Part shown: positions 1 through 7,114 of the stretch, in pieces
Numbering within the stretch: the stretch's first letter is position 1
How the letters are laid out: each line of letters starts with the position of its first letter
Translations under genes and position numbers: made by a program
Notes under the pieces: model-generated
Databases searched by the model: none
The model's input: the letters and a program-made list of their open reading frames with translations, nothing else
Told to the model about the DNA's origin: nothing
Assembly: GCA_964517495.1 (NCBI GenBank)
Contig: CAZFER010000130.1
Span: forward strand, 1-8,110
Length of the DNA: 8,110 nt
Direction: 5' to 3'
DNA from: CAZFER01 sp964517495
GTDB lineage: Bacteria > Hinthialibacterota > Hinthialibacteria > Hinthialibacterales > Hinthialibacteraceae

Positions 1-14
1 AATTTTTCATTCAT
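1..14 (-). CDS. Possible start of a further minus-strand gene (cut by window edge)
   Basis: Reading the minus strand past the helicase stop codon, an ATG lies only 5 bases further on (14-12) and opens Met-Asn-Glu-Lys before the window ends; a second ATG in another frame lies at 10-8. A weak ribosome-binding-like AGGAAACAGG sits inside the last helicase codons. The tight spacing fits a co-transcribed next gene. Helicases of this type often sit next to a DUF1156 DNA methylase, but four codons cannot show that; the product is unknown. Confidence 0.3.
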
Positions 15-19
15 TTGAT

Positions 20-3000
20 TTAACCTGTTTCCTCAATCAAGTCTTGGATTTTATAATTTACGCTGGAAGCAGCAAAATCAGGTTCACTTCGAAAAGGTTT
101 CTGAATATAAATCGGTTCTTGAACACGATCTTCATCAACAAATACGATTGCTAATATAAATTGGTCGGGCTTATTCAGGGATGTAAGAATTTCATTTTTG
201 GTCACCGTGATGTGGGCTGCTCCTATGATTCGGCCTTTCACTTCGATAAAGCGTAAACGGGGTTGATCCATATTATCCTCATCATCAGTGGGGATCTTCG
301 CTTCAATGTCATACCCACGATTTTCATGACTCACATCAACGGGAACATATCCAAGATCACGTTCAACTTGCATGACTTTCTCCATCGCCAAACGCTCGAT
401 ACGTGCTGTTTCATTGGCAAACAAGGCAGGTTCATTACGCCGTTCCCCCCTCAATCGGCTTAACAGGCCCTTTGGAATAATTAATGCTCCGCCCATCACA
501 CGAGGAGGTGAGGGTGAGAGTTGGCGTTCTTTATCCAATTCTTCACTCCGTTTACTTAATCGATTTTGTAGAGTCTCCGCTCGATTACGGGCATTCCATG
601 AACTAAGGCGGGTATTTTTGCCAGCCAGTTCCTGTTCTTTGAGTTCTACGGCTCGATGATCCCAATAATTGAATTCCACCGATAATCGTTTATGTACTTC
701 GGCTTTGATCTTTTTTATATTCTCTTCCACACGCTTTTTGACTTCATTCAGATGTTCGGGAACAATCTCCATGCTTGCAAAATCAATAATGGATTTCTCA
801 TGATCCTCCTGCAACCAGGGAGACTCGAGTGTATCGTCTAGCAGCGTTTTTTCCTTTTCAGCCAAAGGACGGTAATCCAAATAAGGGGCATAACCAGCTT
901 TTTGAGGATTACCATTTTCTACTATCTCAACAAAAAGCAAACGTTTTGATACAATATTACGGTTTCCATGCCGATTTATGCGGGCATCCTGGATGCTATG
1001 TTCAATAAAATAGAGTAATCGGGGTGATTCGGTTTCATCTGATTCATCAACTAAAATAGTCCCCTGTTTAAGCAAAGATCGATAACGCTCATTAATCAGA
1101 TCAATAGCTGAATCCAATATTGGATGGCCTGGGCTGATAAATGCCGCTATTGGTTTTCCCATACAGTGGATTTTATCTTTGTTAAACACAACTCGTTGAT
1201 ACCGGCCTTGAACCGGTGCTCCAATACCAATCTGGCGGTCACGATTTTTAAAAACAGCAGGCACACGTGTAATTTCATAACGCCCTGTTTCGCGTTCATA
1301 AATTGAACCACCAAAATGATTAAATGCTTCCACAAAAAAGGCTTTAATAAAGTGAGGTTGCAGTTTACGAGCTTCAGCCCGTTCCATCGCTTCACGAATT
1401 TCCAGGATTCGGGAACGATTCAAATCACTATTGACTAACGCCCGTTCACTTAACAATTCTTTTAACCGTTTTGTATCAAGAGCATCATCAATCACTTGAT
1501 TTAGTTTATCTTTAGTTTCGGGTTTTTCCCCATATTTTATGGCCTCAATCAGTAATTCTCTTAGTGATTTTTTCTCAAAAACCTTTCCAAGTACATCAAA
1601 AACACCCCCACCAAGTGATTCACTTTCAGTTTGCAATTTCTCTAATAAGCGAAAAAGCACATCCCCTTCGCGTGTTTCCTTCGCGACGATACTCCACATG
1701 TGGCACACCTCGGTTTGGCCAATACGATGAATACGGCCAAAACGCTGTTCCAAACGATTAGGGTTCCAGGGAAGGTCATAATTAATCATTAAATGAGCAC
1801 GCTGTAAGTTTACACCTTCACCTGCGGCATCCGTGGCAATCAGGATATGAACATTCTTGTCATGAGTAAACGCTTCTTGCACCTTCCCTCGATCTTCCCG
1901 TCCAATCCCACCATGAATATTAACAACAGCATCTTTATCGCCAATCAAGGTGGTGATTTTATCGGTCAAGTATTTCAGCGTATCACGATGCTCGGTAAAA
2001 ATAATCATCTTCCGGCGATGACCTGTTTGATCAAACATATGGTCATCTTCTTGAAGCAGATGGGAAAGTTCATCCCATTTTTTGTCTTCTCCAGACTGCT
2101 TCACTTCAAGCGCTTTTTTCTCTAGTTTTTTAAGCGTATTTATCTCAATTTTGAGTTCAGCGATGGTTTGAGAGGTTGAAGCCTGCTCAATAATTTTTCC
2201 CTCAATGGCTTCCACTTCTTCTTCCGGGGCTTCATCGAGGTCTTCAAAATCCTCCTCACTAATACCTTTGATATCGTCATCCTCTTCAATTCTTGTATTT
2301 GTTCCTCGATTTAGCAGTTCGGCCTCACGCAATCGCTTTTCTAGTTTTTCTCTTCTCCTAGACAATGATTTTAGAATGGCCTCCGGTGAGGAAGCCAACC
2401 GGCGTTGCAATGAGGTCAATGCAAACCCTACCCGATTTCCTCGTCGACCTTCTCCTTTTTCTTTAAGTCTATCTGCCCGGTCCATTTCTTCACGAACATA
2501 ATTTGTGACCAGTGTATACAATTCTGCTTCAGCATCAGAAAGTTCAAACGGAACCGTATAAGCACGCCGTTCAGGGAAAAGAGGCCGTCCATCAAATTTT
2601 ACCAGTTGCTCCTTTACAAGCCTGCGCATGATATCGGATGTATCCGTGATGTGGAAGCCATCTCTGAATTTTCCTTCGAAACGATCACCATCCAAAAGCG
2701 ATAAAAATGCTTGAAAATCATCTTCTTTACCATTGTGTGGGGTGGCCGTCATTAAAAGGAAATGGCGAGTGCGTTCCGAGGCTCCGAGTAATTTTCCCAG
2801 TTTATACCGTTTGGTTTCCCTCAATTCACCCCCGAAATAATGGGCTGACATTTTGTGGGCTTCATCGACAATCACAAGATCCCATTCAGCCTGCTGCAAT
2901 TTCGCTTGGATGGATTCATTTCGACTCATATGGTCCAAGCGGCTGATAACCAACGGATGATCAGTATAGGGATTCCCAGTCAATGAATCCTCGATCATTT

Positions 3001-3553
3001 GATTGGATATAATGCAAAACTCCAATTGAAAACGGTTCAACATTTCATCCTGCCACTGATCCGCCAAACTACCTGGACAGCAAATTAAACAACGTTCCAA
3101 ATCACTCCGTATAATTAACTCTTTAATAAGCAAACCAGCCATGATGGTCTTGCCAGCACCAGGATCATCGGCCAGTAAAAACCGTAAAGGCTGACGAGGG
3201 AGCATCTCTTCATACACAGCTGTGATTTGGTGAGGTAATGGATCAATATCCGATGTATGTACAGCAAAAAGAGGATCAAATAAGTGCGCCATTTTGATAC
3301 GGTGAGCTTCAGCAACAAGTCGAAAATGGTTTCCATCGCCATCAAAAGCCCAAGAGCGGCCTTTTGTTATTATCTCTAAATCGTTTTCACGATATCGATA
3401 GAGTAACTCATTATCCAAACGGCCATTTTCATCTTTATAAATTACATTGATTAAATCACTTCCAGTCCAATCACACTTTTCAATAGTCACGATTTGATCG
3501 GGTAAAATACCTTTAATCAATGCCCCAGGTGTTATCTCTTCCAAACGCGCCAT
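20..3553 (-). CDS. SNF2-family helicase with C-terminal DUF3883 domain (defence-type, DrmD-like)
   Basis: A complete 1177-residue superfamily-2 ATPase, probably a DNA translocase. Visible motifs: Walker A LADDPGAGKT (127-136), Walker B VDEAH (229-233), motif III MTATPHNG (268-275), second RecA lobe from about 515 (MIIFTEHRDT), and motifs V/VI ending in QRFGRIHRIGQ (603-613). Between the lobes, about 355-500 is a long charged insert, predicted coiled coil, with a very acidic patch near 423-449. At 1050-1160 lies a DUF3883-like domain with GYDIEAK (D1082) and FIEVKG (E1104, K1106), a PD-(D/E)XK-like arrangement. Large helicases with this layout are known from anti-phage islands (DISARM class 1 DrmD, DUF1156/DUF499 clusters); no methylase or other drm gene is visible here, so system membership is inferred. 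The ATG at 3553 is preceded by GAGAGGG. Third codon positions are AT-richer than in the plus-strand genes. An ordinary SNF2 repair helicase is the main alternative. Confidence 0.88.
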   Translation of the reverse strand: MARLEEITPGALIKGILPDQIVTIEKCDWTGSDLINVIYKDENGRLDNELLYRYRENDLEIITKGRSWAFDGDGNHFRLVAEAHRIKMAHLFDPLFAVHTSDIDPLPHQITAVYEEMLPRQPLRFLLADDPGAGKTIMAGLLIKELIIRSDLERCLICCPGSLADQWQDEMLNRFQLEFCIISNQMIEDSLTGNPYTDHPLVISRLDHMSRNESIQAKLQQAEWDLVIVDEAHKMSAHYFGGELRETKRYKLGKLLGASERTRHFLLMTATPHNGKEDDFQAFLSLLDGDRFEGKFRDGFHITDTSDIMRRLVKEQLVKFDGRPLFPERRAYTVPFELSDAEAELYTLVTNYVREEMDRADRLKEKGEGRRGNRVGFALTSLQRRLASSPEAILKSLSRRREKLEKRLREAELLNRGTNTRIEEDDDIKGISEEDFEDLDEAPEEEVEAIEGKIIEQASTSQTIAELKIEINTLKKLEKKALEVKQSGEDKKWDELSHLLQEDDHMFDQTGHRRKMIIFTEHRDTLKYLTDKITTLIGDKDAVVNIHGGIGREDRGKVQEAFTHDKNVHILIATDAAGEGVNLQRAHLMINYDLPWNPNRLEQRFGRIHRIGQTEVCHMWSIVAKETREGDVLFRLLEKLQTESESLGGGVFDVLGKVFEKKSLRELLIEAIKYGEKPETKDKLNQVIDDALDTKRLKELLSERALVNSDLNRSRILEIREAMERAEARKLQPHFIKAFFVEAFNHFGGSIYERETGRYEITRVPAVFKNRDRQIGIGAPVQGRYQRVVFNKDKIHCMGKPIAAFISPGHPILDSAIDLINERYRSLLKQGTILVDESDETESPRLLYFIEHSIQDARINRHGNRNIVSKRLLFVEIVENGNPQKAGYAPYLDYRPLAEKEKTLLDDTLESPWLQEDHEKSIIDFASMEIVPEHLNEVKKRVEENIKKIKAEVHKRLSVEFNYWDHRAVELKEQELAGKNTRLSSWNARNRAETLQNRLSKRSEELDKERQLSPSPPRVMGGALIIPKGLLSRLRGERRNEPALFANETARIERLAMEKVMQVERDLGYVPVDVSHENRGYDIEAKIPTDDEDNMDQPRLRFIEVKGRIIGAAHITVTKNEILTSLNKPDQFILAIVFVDEDRVQEPIYIQKPFRSEPDFAASSVNYKIQDLIEETG

Positions 3554-3606
3554 GATAACCCTCTCGATAGTTGGAATAATGAAATGACATCATATAATTA
3601 ACACAT

Positions 3607-3635
3607 ATAATATGTAACGAAATATACCGTGTGAG
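3607..3635 (-). promoter_or_regulatory. Candidate sigma-70 promoter for the helicase, with palindrome over the -10
   Basis: On the minus strand, CTCACA (3635-3630, four of six consensus -35 bases) is followed after 17 bases by TATTAT (3612-3607, five of six -10 bases). Transcription would start near 3600, leaving a leader of about 45 bases. The inverted repeat ACATAT-A-ATATGT (3603-3615) covers the -10 box and could be a repressor site. The region is AT-rich, so chance matches are likely. Confidence 0.35.
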
Positions 3636-3728
3636 GAAATTATGGCATTTTTTTGCCAAAACGTGTAGACTCATTCAACTCTTGTGAATTTACAACCAAT
3701 CATATTATTACATATATTCCAAACAAAT

Positions 3729-3745
3729 CCCAGACACTGTCTGGG
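3729..3745. promoter_or_regulatory. 17-bp perfect palindrome, candidate operator
   Basis: CCCAGACA-C-TGTCTGGG is a perfect inverted repeat with 8-bp arms around one central base. It stands alone in non-coding DNA between the two divergent genes and has no T-run, so it is not a terminator. The size and single-base centre suit a dimeric helix-turn-helix or LexA-like repressor. Which protein binds, and which gene is controlled, cannot be told from the sequence. Confidence 0.4.
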
Positions 3746-3793
3746 TAATCTGCGTATAACTCAATTCCCGATCTCGAATATATTTTCCAAACC

Positions 3794-3841
3794 TGCGTCA
3801 GGTGCGTCAGTGCGTCAGGCAAACCTGTCGAACCTGACGCA
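3794..3841. repeat. TGCGTCAG repeat cluster with inverted copy
   Basis: TGCGTCAG occurs three times head to tail (3794-3801, 3803-3810, 3811-3818). The third, extended to TGCGTCAGG, is matched by an inverted CCTGACGCA at 3833-3841, giving 9-bp arms around a 13-base spacer. The flanking AACCTG also recurs (3790, 3822, 3831). It lies about 100-150 bases upstream of the operon's first start codon. The layout fits a multi-site regulator region or iteron-like protein-binding array; the function is unknown. Confidence 0.55.
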
Positions 3842-3922
3842 AATCACGCAATAAATCCCATCAAAATCCCCCCCATCTCCAACTATATATATTAAATCAT
3901 GATCCACAATACCAATGAAAAG

Positions 3923-3933
3923 AAAGGAGGTGA
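3923..3933 (+). promoter_or_regulatory. Strong ribosome-binding site that selects the TTG start at 3942
   Basis: AAAGGAGGTGA is a near-perfect complement of the 16S rRNA tail and ends 8 bases before TTG (3942). This favours TTG over the in-frame ATG at 3915, which would place this site inside the coding region and has no ribosome-binding site of its own. Confidence 0.75.
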
Positions 3934-3941
3934 ATAACGCC

Positions 3942-4385
3942 TTGAATGATCAAAATGTATGTAATTTCTGTAGTATGAGTCTCATAATCGCATTATTGCT
4001 CTCAGGCTGTTTGGCTCGAACGCCTGATCCCCCCAAGCATACACCAACTCAAACACAGGTTGTCCCAACACCAACGCCTGTTCCAACGCCGGTTCCTCAA
4101 CCGGCAGTTGTTACGCCGAAGAAGGATTCATTCTCGACGGTGAAACTGGTCGTGGTGATGTGCATTGGCTTTGCGTTGTTTGGGATGGTGTGTTTTCTGG
4201 TGGTGGGCATGGCACTGGGTTCGATGGCACGAGAGCGATCCATCCAGACACGAAAGGAACATCCTTATGGCAAAACCAAGAAACCGAGATACAAATCACG
4301 CCCTGGTCCCTCATACAAGAAACCTTCCAATCCTCGTCCCCGACAGGCGTCCGGTAAGCACTCCCCGCATCGATCCCAACCTTGA
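3942..4385 (+). CDS. Proline-rich lipoprotein with a transmembrane helix and basic tail
   Basis: A 147-residue protein of unrecognised family. From the TTG start, a short hydrophobic segment ends in the lipobox LSGC, with C23 as the predicted lipidated cysteine. A Thr/Pro/Val-rich linker (about 27-60, with PTPTPVPTPVP) follows, then a hydrophobic helix (about 66-93), then a tail rich in Lys, Arg and Pro (96-147). This predicts a protein tethered outside the inner membrane by lipid, with a second crossing that puts the basic tail in the cytoplasm. The signal region lacks the usual Lys/Arg before its hydrophobic core, a weak point; starting at ATG 3915 would add Met-Lys-Arg-Lys but loses the ribosome-binding site. 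The last 119 bases overlap the next gene in another frame. It opens the plus-strand operon. The composition recalls phage or conjugation accessory lipoproteins, but no function can be assigned. Confidence 0.7.
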   Translation: MNDQNVCNFCSMSLIIALLLSGCLARTPDPPKHTPTQTQVVPTPTPVPTPVPQPAVVTPKKDSFSTVKLVVVMCIGFALFGMVCFLVVGMALGSMARERSIQTRKEHPYGKTKKPRYKSRPGPSYKKPSNPRPRQASGKHSPHRSQP

Positions 4386-4680
4386 GCATCTCCCCTTCCA
4401 CTTACGTAGTTGTGAAACCCTGCGTTATACCCTGCACAGCCTGGAATACACACTCTCCCCAACCGGTCGGTTGCGTCAATGGTGCAAGTTGCAGTTCAAC
4501 CTGTTCCTCTGGCTCACCATTCCACTGCTGCTCTTGGGTGGTCCACTGCTGGGGATTCTGGCGGTACTCACCAAAGCCACCGCGATGCTGGTGGAAATCA
4601 CAGTGCAAGTCGGGATCGTCGTCGTTGTCATCATGGCCTTACTCATGATGCTAGGTCTTCTGTATGTCATCTTCAAATAA
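4267..4680 (+). CDS. Two-helix membrane protein overlapping the lipoprotein gene
   Basis: A 137-residue protein of unrecognised family. The ATG at 4267 is preceded by GAAAGGA and lies inside the lipoprotein gene, one base out of register, so the genes share 119 bp in different frames. The N-terminal half (1-77) is polar and rich in Pro, Arg and His; the C-terminal half has two predicted membrane helices (about 79-101 and 110-136) and ends right after the second. Beyond the overlap this is the only long frame and its codons are C-rich at position three like the neighbouring genes, so it is very likely real. The frame stays open upstream to 4165, but that part has a Trp/His-rich shadow character and no ribosome-binding site. 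It is followed after 17 bases by the annealing-protein gene. The overlap suggests translational coupling and perhaps a partnership with the lipoprotein. Confidence 0.7.
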   Translation: MAKPRNRDTNHALVPHTRNLPILVPDRRPVSTPRIDPNLEHLPFHLRSCETLRYTLHSLEYTLSPTGRLRQWCKLQFNLFLWLTIPLLLLGGPLLGILAVLTKATAMLVEITVQVGIVVVVIMALLMMLGLLYVIFK

Positions 4681-4697
4681 GAAAGGAGCAAAATCAT

Positions 4698-5321
4698 ATG
4701 AAATTGGATGAACGTTACATCACCACCATTCAGAATCGGGATTTCGTCAAATACGACGGTCTGCTGGATATTGCACATCAAAAGGGATTGCAACGCATAG
4801 AGATTCAATCTTTGCAATTGCCTAGTCCAGAAAACGATTACACAGCAGTCTGTCTGGCTTCGATCACCACCACCGGGGGCGAGACCTTTGTGGATATCGG
4901 TGACGCCAATCCCAACAATGTCACCCACAAAATCGCACCTCACATCATTCGCATGGCATCCACACGTGCCAAAGCACGAGCCTTGCGTGACTTATGCAAC
5001 ACCGGCATGACCTGTGTGGAAGAACTGGGTGATGTCAATGACATTGTGAATGATGAACAAGCCAAAGCATTTTCATCAGCCAAACGAAATGGCGATGCCA
5101 AAAGCAATGGCCATCGAAATGGCAATAATGCAAATTCATTTCGTCCCATGTCCAGGGCACAACGCAACGCCATTCTCAACCTGGCCCATCGCAAACGCAT
5201 TCCTGAAGAGGAGTTATATCAAAAGATCGAAGAACACTATAACAGCACCTTCGATCAATTATCCATTCAGGATGCCTCTCAACTCATTCAATCCCTGCAA
5301 AATGGAAAGGAGAACGTATGA
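4698..5321 (+). CDS. Rad52/Erf-like single-strand annealing protein
   Basis: A 207-residue protein resembling phage and plasmid annealing proteins that pair complementary single strands in RecA-independent recombination. The N-terminal domain (1-112) has DFVKYDGLLDIAH (15-27), a central strand region (TAVCLASITTTGG, 49-61) and the helix ASTRAKARALRDL (87-99) followed by a Gly-containing turn, a pattern shared by Rad52/Erf/Sak-type proteins. A polar, Asn/Gly-rich linker (about 113-145) leads to a small helical C-terminal module (about 146-203: Ser-Arg-Ala-Gln-Arg start, EEEL, and SIQDASQLIQSLQ), also seen at the end of many annealing and Erf proteins. The ATG at 4698 has GAAAGGAGC nine bases upstream. 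The stop overlaps the next start (ATGA), so annealing protein and nuclease are translationally coupled, as in other synaptase-exonuclease pairs. Superfamily is fairly secure; the exact subfamily is not. Confidence 0.75.
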   Translation: MKLDERYITTIQNRDFVKYDGLLDIAHQKGLQRIEIQSLQLPSPENDYTAVCLASITTTGGETFVDIGDANPNNVTHKIAPHIIRMASTRAKARALRDLCNTGMTCVEELGDVNDIVNDEQAKAFSSAKRNGDAKSNGHRNGNNANSFRPMSRAQRNAILNLAHRKRIPEEELYQKIEEHYNSTFDQLSIQDASQLIQSLQNGKENV

Positions 5322-6106
5322 ACCATCAACCTCACAGTCTATCCGCTACAGCCATCAACGAGTTTCTGGAATGTGGGCTGGCCTACAAATTACGACGTGT
5401 GGATAAGGTCGAACCCGAATACAACCCAGCCACACTCCTGTTCGGATCAGCGATCCATCAAGCCTTGGCCGACTATTACCATGCCAAGCAAAATCGCCAT
5501 ACCTTGAGTGAAGAAAATCTGCAGGAACGCTTTGCATCCTATTGGCATAAGCAGACTCAAAACAATAGCGATATCCAATACAAAGCCAAGGAGGATTATG
5601 AAACATTGTTACAAAAAGGCAAGGATATTCTCGCCATGTTTCATCAATCGATTCCAGAGGAGCCTTTCAAAATACTGGGAATCGAGGTGCCCTTTAAGAT
5701 GGAGATCGAGGGATTGCCGGTACCTGTCATTGGTATCTATGACTTACTGCTGCAGGATCCCAGTGGTCAAATCATCATCGTCGATCACAAAACCAGCGGT
5801 CGAGCCTATTCACCGGTGGATATTGATCAATCCCTGCAATTGACAGTCTACTCAATGGCAGCCCGTCGAAATGGATTCGCGCATTCTGAGATCCTGCTGA
5901 GGCTAGATACCCTCATCAAAACCAAGAAACCACGCTTGGAACAGTATTATACTGTACGCACCCCTGATGATGAGCGGCGTATGATCAACACCATCTTCCA
6001 TGTGTGGAACGCCATCGAAAAGGGCGTCTTCATCCCTCATCCCTCCTCCTGGAAATGCGGTTACTGCTCCTTCAAAAACCACTGTGACCGTTATCTCACT
6101 CAATAG
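5318..6106 (+). CDS. RecB/Cas4-like PD-(D/E)XK exonuclease with probable Fe-S cluster
   Basis: A 262-residue nuclease of the RecB-family PDDEXK_1 type, expected to resect DNA ends for the annealing protein encoded just upstream. Visible motifs: the opening LSATAINEFLECGLAYKLR (8-26), GSAIHQAL with H47, GIYD with D142, IVDHKTS with D156 and K158 as the core catalytic residues, and QLTVY (Q174, Y178), the QxxxY motif of RecB-like nucleases. Four cysteines, C19 near the N-terminus and C247-x2-C250-x5-C256 at the C-terminus, match the arrangement that holds a [4Fe-4S] cluster in Cas4 and AddB. There are no cas genes or CRISPR repeats here, so a recombination role is more likely than spacer acquisition. 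The start ATG overlaps the preceding stop and has AAAGGAG upstream. It is complete, with no lost catalytic residue. Family assignment is secure; pairing with the annealing protein rests on context. Confidence 0.9.
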   Translation: MNHQPHSLSATAINEFLECGLAYKLRRVDKVEPEYNPATLLFGSAIHQALADYYHAKQNRHTLSEENLQERFASYWHKQTQNNSDIQYKAKEDYETLLQKGKDILAMFHQSIPEEPFKILGIEVPFKMEIEGLPVPVIGIYDLLLQDPSGQIIIVDHKTSGRAYSPVDIDQSLQLTVYSMAARRNGFAHSEILLRLDTLIKTKKPRLEQYYTVRTPDDERRMINTIFHVWNAIEKGVFIPHPSSWKCGYCSFKNHCDRYLTQ

Positions 6107-6164
6107 TACTCAACTGATTAAATCCGAATTAATCCAAACCAATCAAAAATAGAAAGGATAAAAT

Positions 6165-7100
6165 ATGATGAATCAATCATTCACCATCTTAGGCGAGTTG
6201 CGTTCATTTGTCGAACAGCAATCCGAACAGTGCTGGGATGATTCCTGGCCGGTTGATGATCTCCACTTCGATAATCTGAAATCGATCCACGTCGGTCATC
6301 AAACCTATCCCATGCGTCCGGTGGCACAACGGGGAATCTGCCAACGATTGGGCATTCCCTATCACTACCTGAGCAAATGTGAACCAGACCTTCAGGCCGA
6401 AAACCTGAATCGATGGCTGCGAAAAGAACGAAACGACAACCTCTTCCTGCGATTTCAGGAGGATAGCGTTCGAGCCATCTTCACCCCACGATACAAGCCC
6501 ATCGACAATCACGAGGTGTTAAGGCAACTGGAGGATCTCAAATTCAAGGATGACACACGCATTCAAAGCAACATCAACGATGAATTCATGATGCTCAACA
6601 TTCCCAATGAAGAGCAGTCCTTCATCATTCAGGGCAAAGACGAATTCCAGCAGGGCATCTCCATTGCCAATTCCGAAGTGGGTCTATCCTCGTTCCTGCT
6701 ATCCACCTTCACCTTAAGGCTGATCTGCACCAATGGCTTAATCAGCCAAACCAATGTGGATCGTTCCTATCGCCATGTCTCCCAACGCATCCTGGATGAG
6801 CTGCCTATCATCCTCAATAACCTTCATCACGAGATGAACCGGCAGCGTCACACCTGGCAGTTGTCCCTACAAAGTCCGGTGGATGATCCCAATGCCACTC
6901 TTCGGACTTTCAATCGGCGCTTTCAACTCAAGGAGCAGGAGCAAGAAGCGGTTGAATGGGCTTGGCCATACGAACAAGGCCACACCATGTTTCACATCAT
7001 CAACACCTACACCAAAGCATCACAATATCGCGAACTGAATCCTGAATCCCGTTTCAAATTGCAACGAACCGGCGGGCAAATCCTATCCCTACTCAATTGA
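6165..7100 (+). CDS. DUF932 domain protein (phage/plasmid-like)
   Basis: A 311-residue protein that looks like DUF932 (the phage/plasmid-like TIGR03299 group), common in phages, plasmids and integrative elements beside recombination genes; its biochemical role is not established. Supporting stretches: VRAIFTPRYKPIDNHEVLRQ (about 103-122), the following GISIANSEVGLSS (about 165-177), and TLRLICTNGLI (about 183-193), the Arg-Leu-x-Cys-Thr-Asn-Gly signature of the family. The C-terminal third is charged and helical. Two adjacent ATGs (6165, 6168) both lie at workable distance from AGAAAGGA (6152-6158); I chose the first. A 58-bp gap separates it from the nuclease gene, the longest in the operon, with no terminator or clear promoter. 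The next ribosome-binding site overlaps its stop codon. Confidence 0.8.
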   Translation: MMNQSFTILGELRSFVEQQSEQCWDDSWPVDDLHFDNLKSIHVGHQTYPMRPVAQRGICQRLGIPYHYLSKCEPDLQAENLNRWLRKERNDNLFLRFQEDSVRAIFTPRYKPIDNHEVLRQLEDLKFKDDTRIQSNINDEFMMLNIPNEEQSFIIQGKDEFQQGISIANSEVGLSSFLLSTFTLRLICTNGLISQTNVDRSYRHVSQRILDELPIILNNLHHEMNRQRHTWQLSLQSPVDDPNATLRTFNRRFQLKEQEQEAVEWAWPYEQGHTMFHIINTYTKASQYRELNPESRFKLQRTGGQILSLLN

Positions 7101-7114
7101 AAGGAGACTATATC

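Larger units (their letters stand above)
3554..3941. other. Divergent intergenic regulatory region
   Basis: This 388-bp stretch separates the minus-strand helicase from the plus-strand operon. No gene is evident in it. The helicase-proximal part is AT-rich and holds a candidate minus-strand promoter overlapped by a short palindrome. Further along are a TGGCA/TGCCA hairpin with a T6 loop (3643-3658), a perfect palindrome (3729-3745), a TGCGTCAG repeat cluster (3794-3841), and an AT-rich run at 3883-3898 shortly before the operon's ribosome-binding site. A weak plus-strand promoter candidate is TTGTGA (3682-3687) and TATTAT (3703-3708), but its 15-base spacer is short. I see no convincing sigma-70 promoter closer to the operon. 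Confidence 0.6.

Noticed and set aside
263..2946. Plus-strand open frames across the helicase gene
   Set aside because: They are short, overlap one another, lack ribosome-binding sites and recognisable domains, and are antisense shadows of the helicase.
3643..3656. sigma-54-like TGGCA...TTGC pattern
   Set aside because: GG and GC are separated by 9 bases where sigma-54 promoters need 10; the match comes from a T-run hairpin.
3915..3941. ATG start at 3915 for the lipoprotein
   Set aside because: It has no ribosome-binding site, while a near-perfect one lies within this stretch and serves the TTG at 3942. The added Lys/Arg would improve the signal peptide, so some doubt remains.
3942..4680. 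Rz/Rz1 spanin pair
   Set aside because: The lipoprotein is upstream and has its own membrane helix, and the partner has two C-terminal helices without a periplasmic coiled coil; there is no lysozyme or holin nearby.
5318..6106. cas4 of a CRISPR-Cas locus
   Set aside because: No repeat-spacer array or other cas gene is in the window, and the gene is coupled to an annealing protein.
7097..7114. TTG start at 7097 overlapping the DUF932 stop codon
   Set aside because: The AAAGGAG site lies after it and is well placed for ATG 7115.
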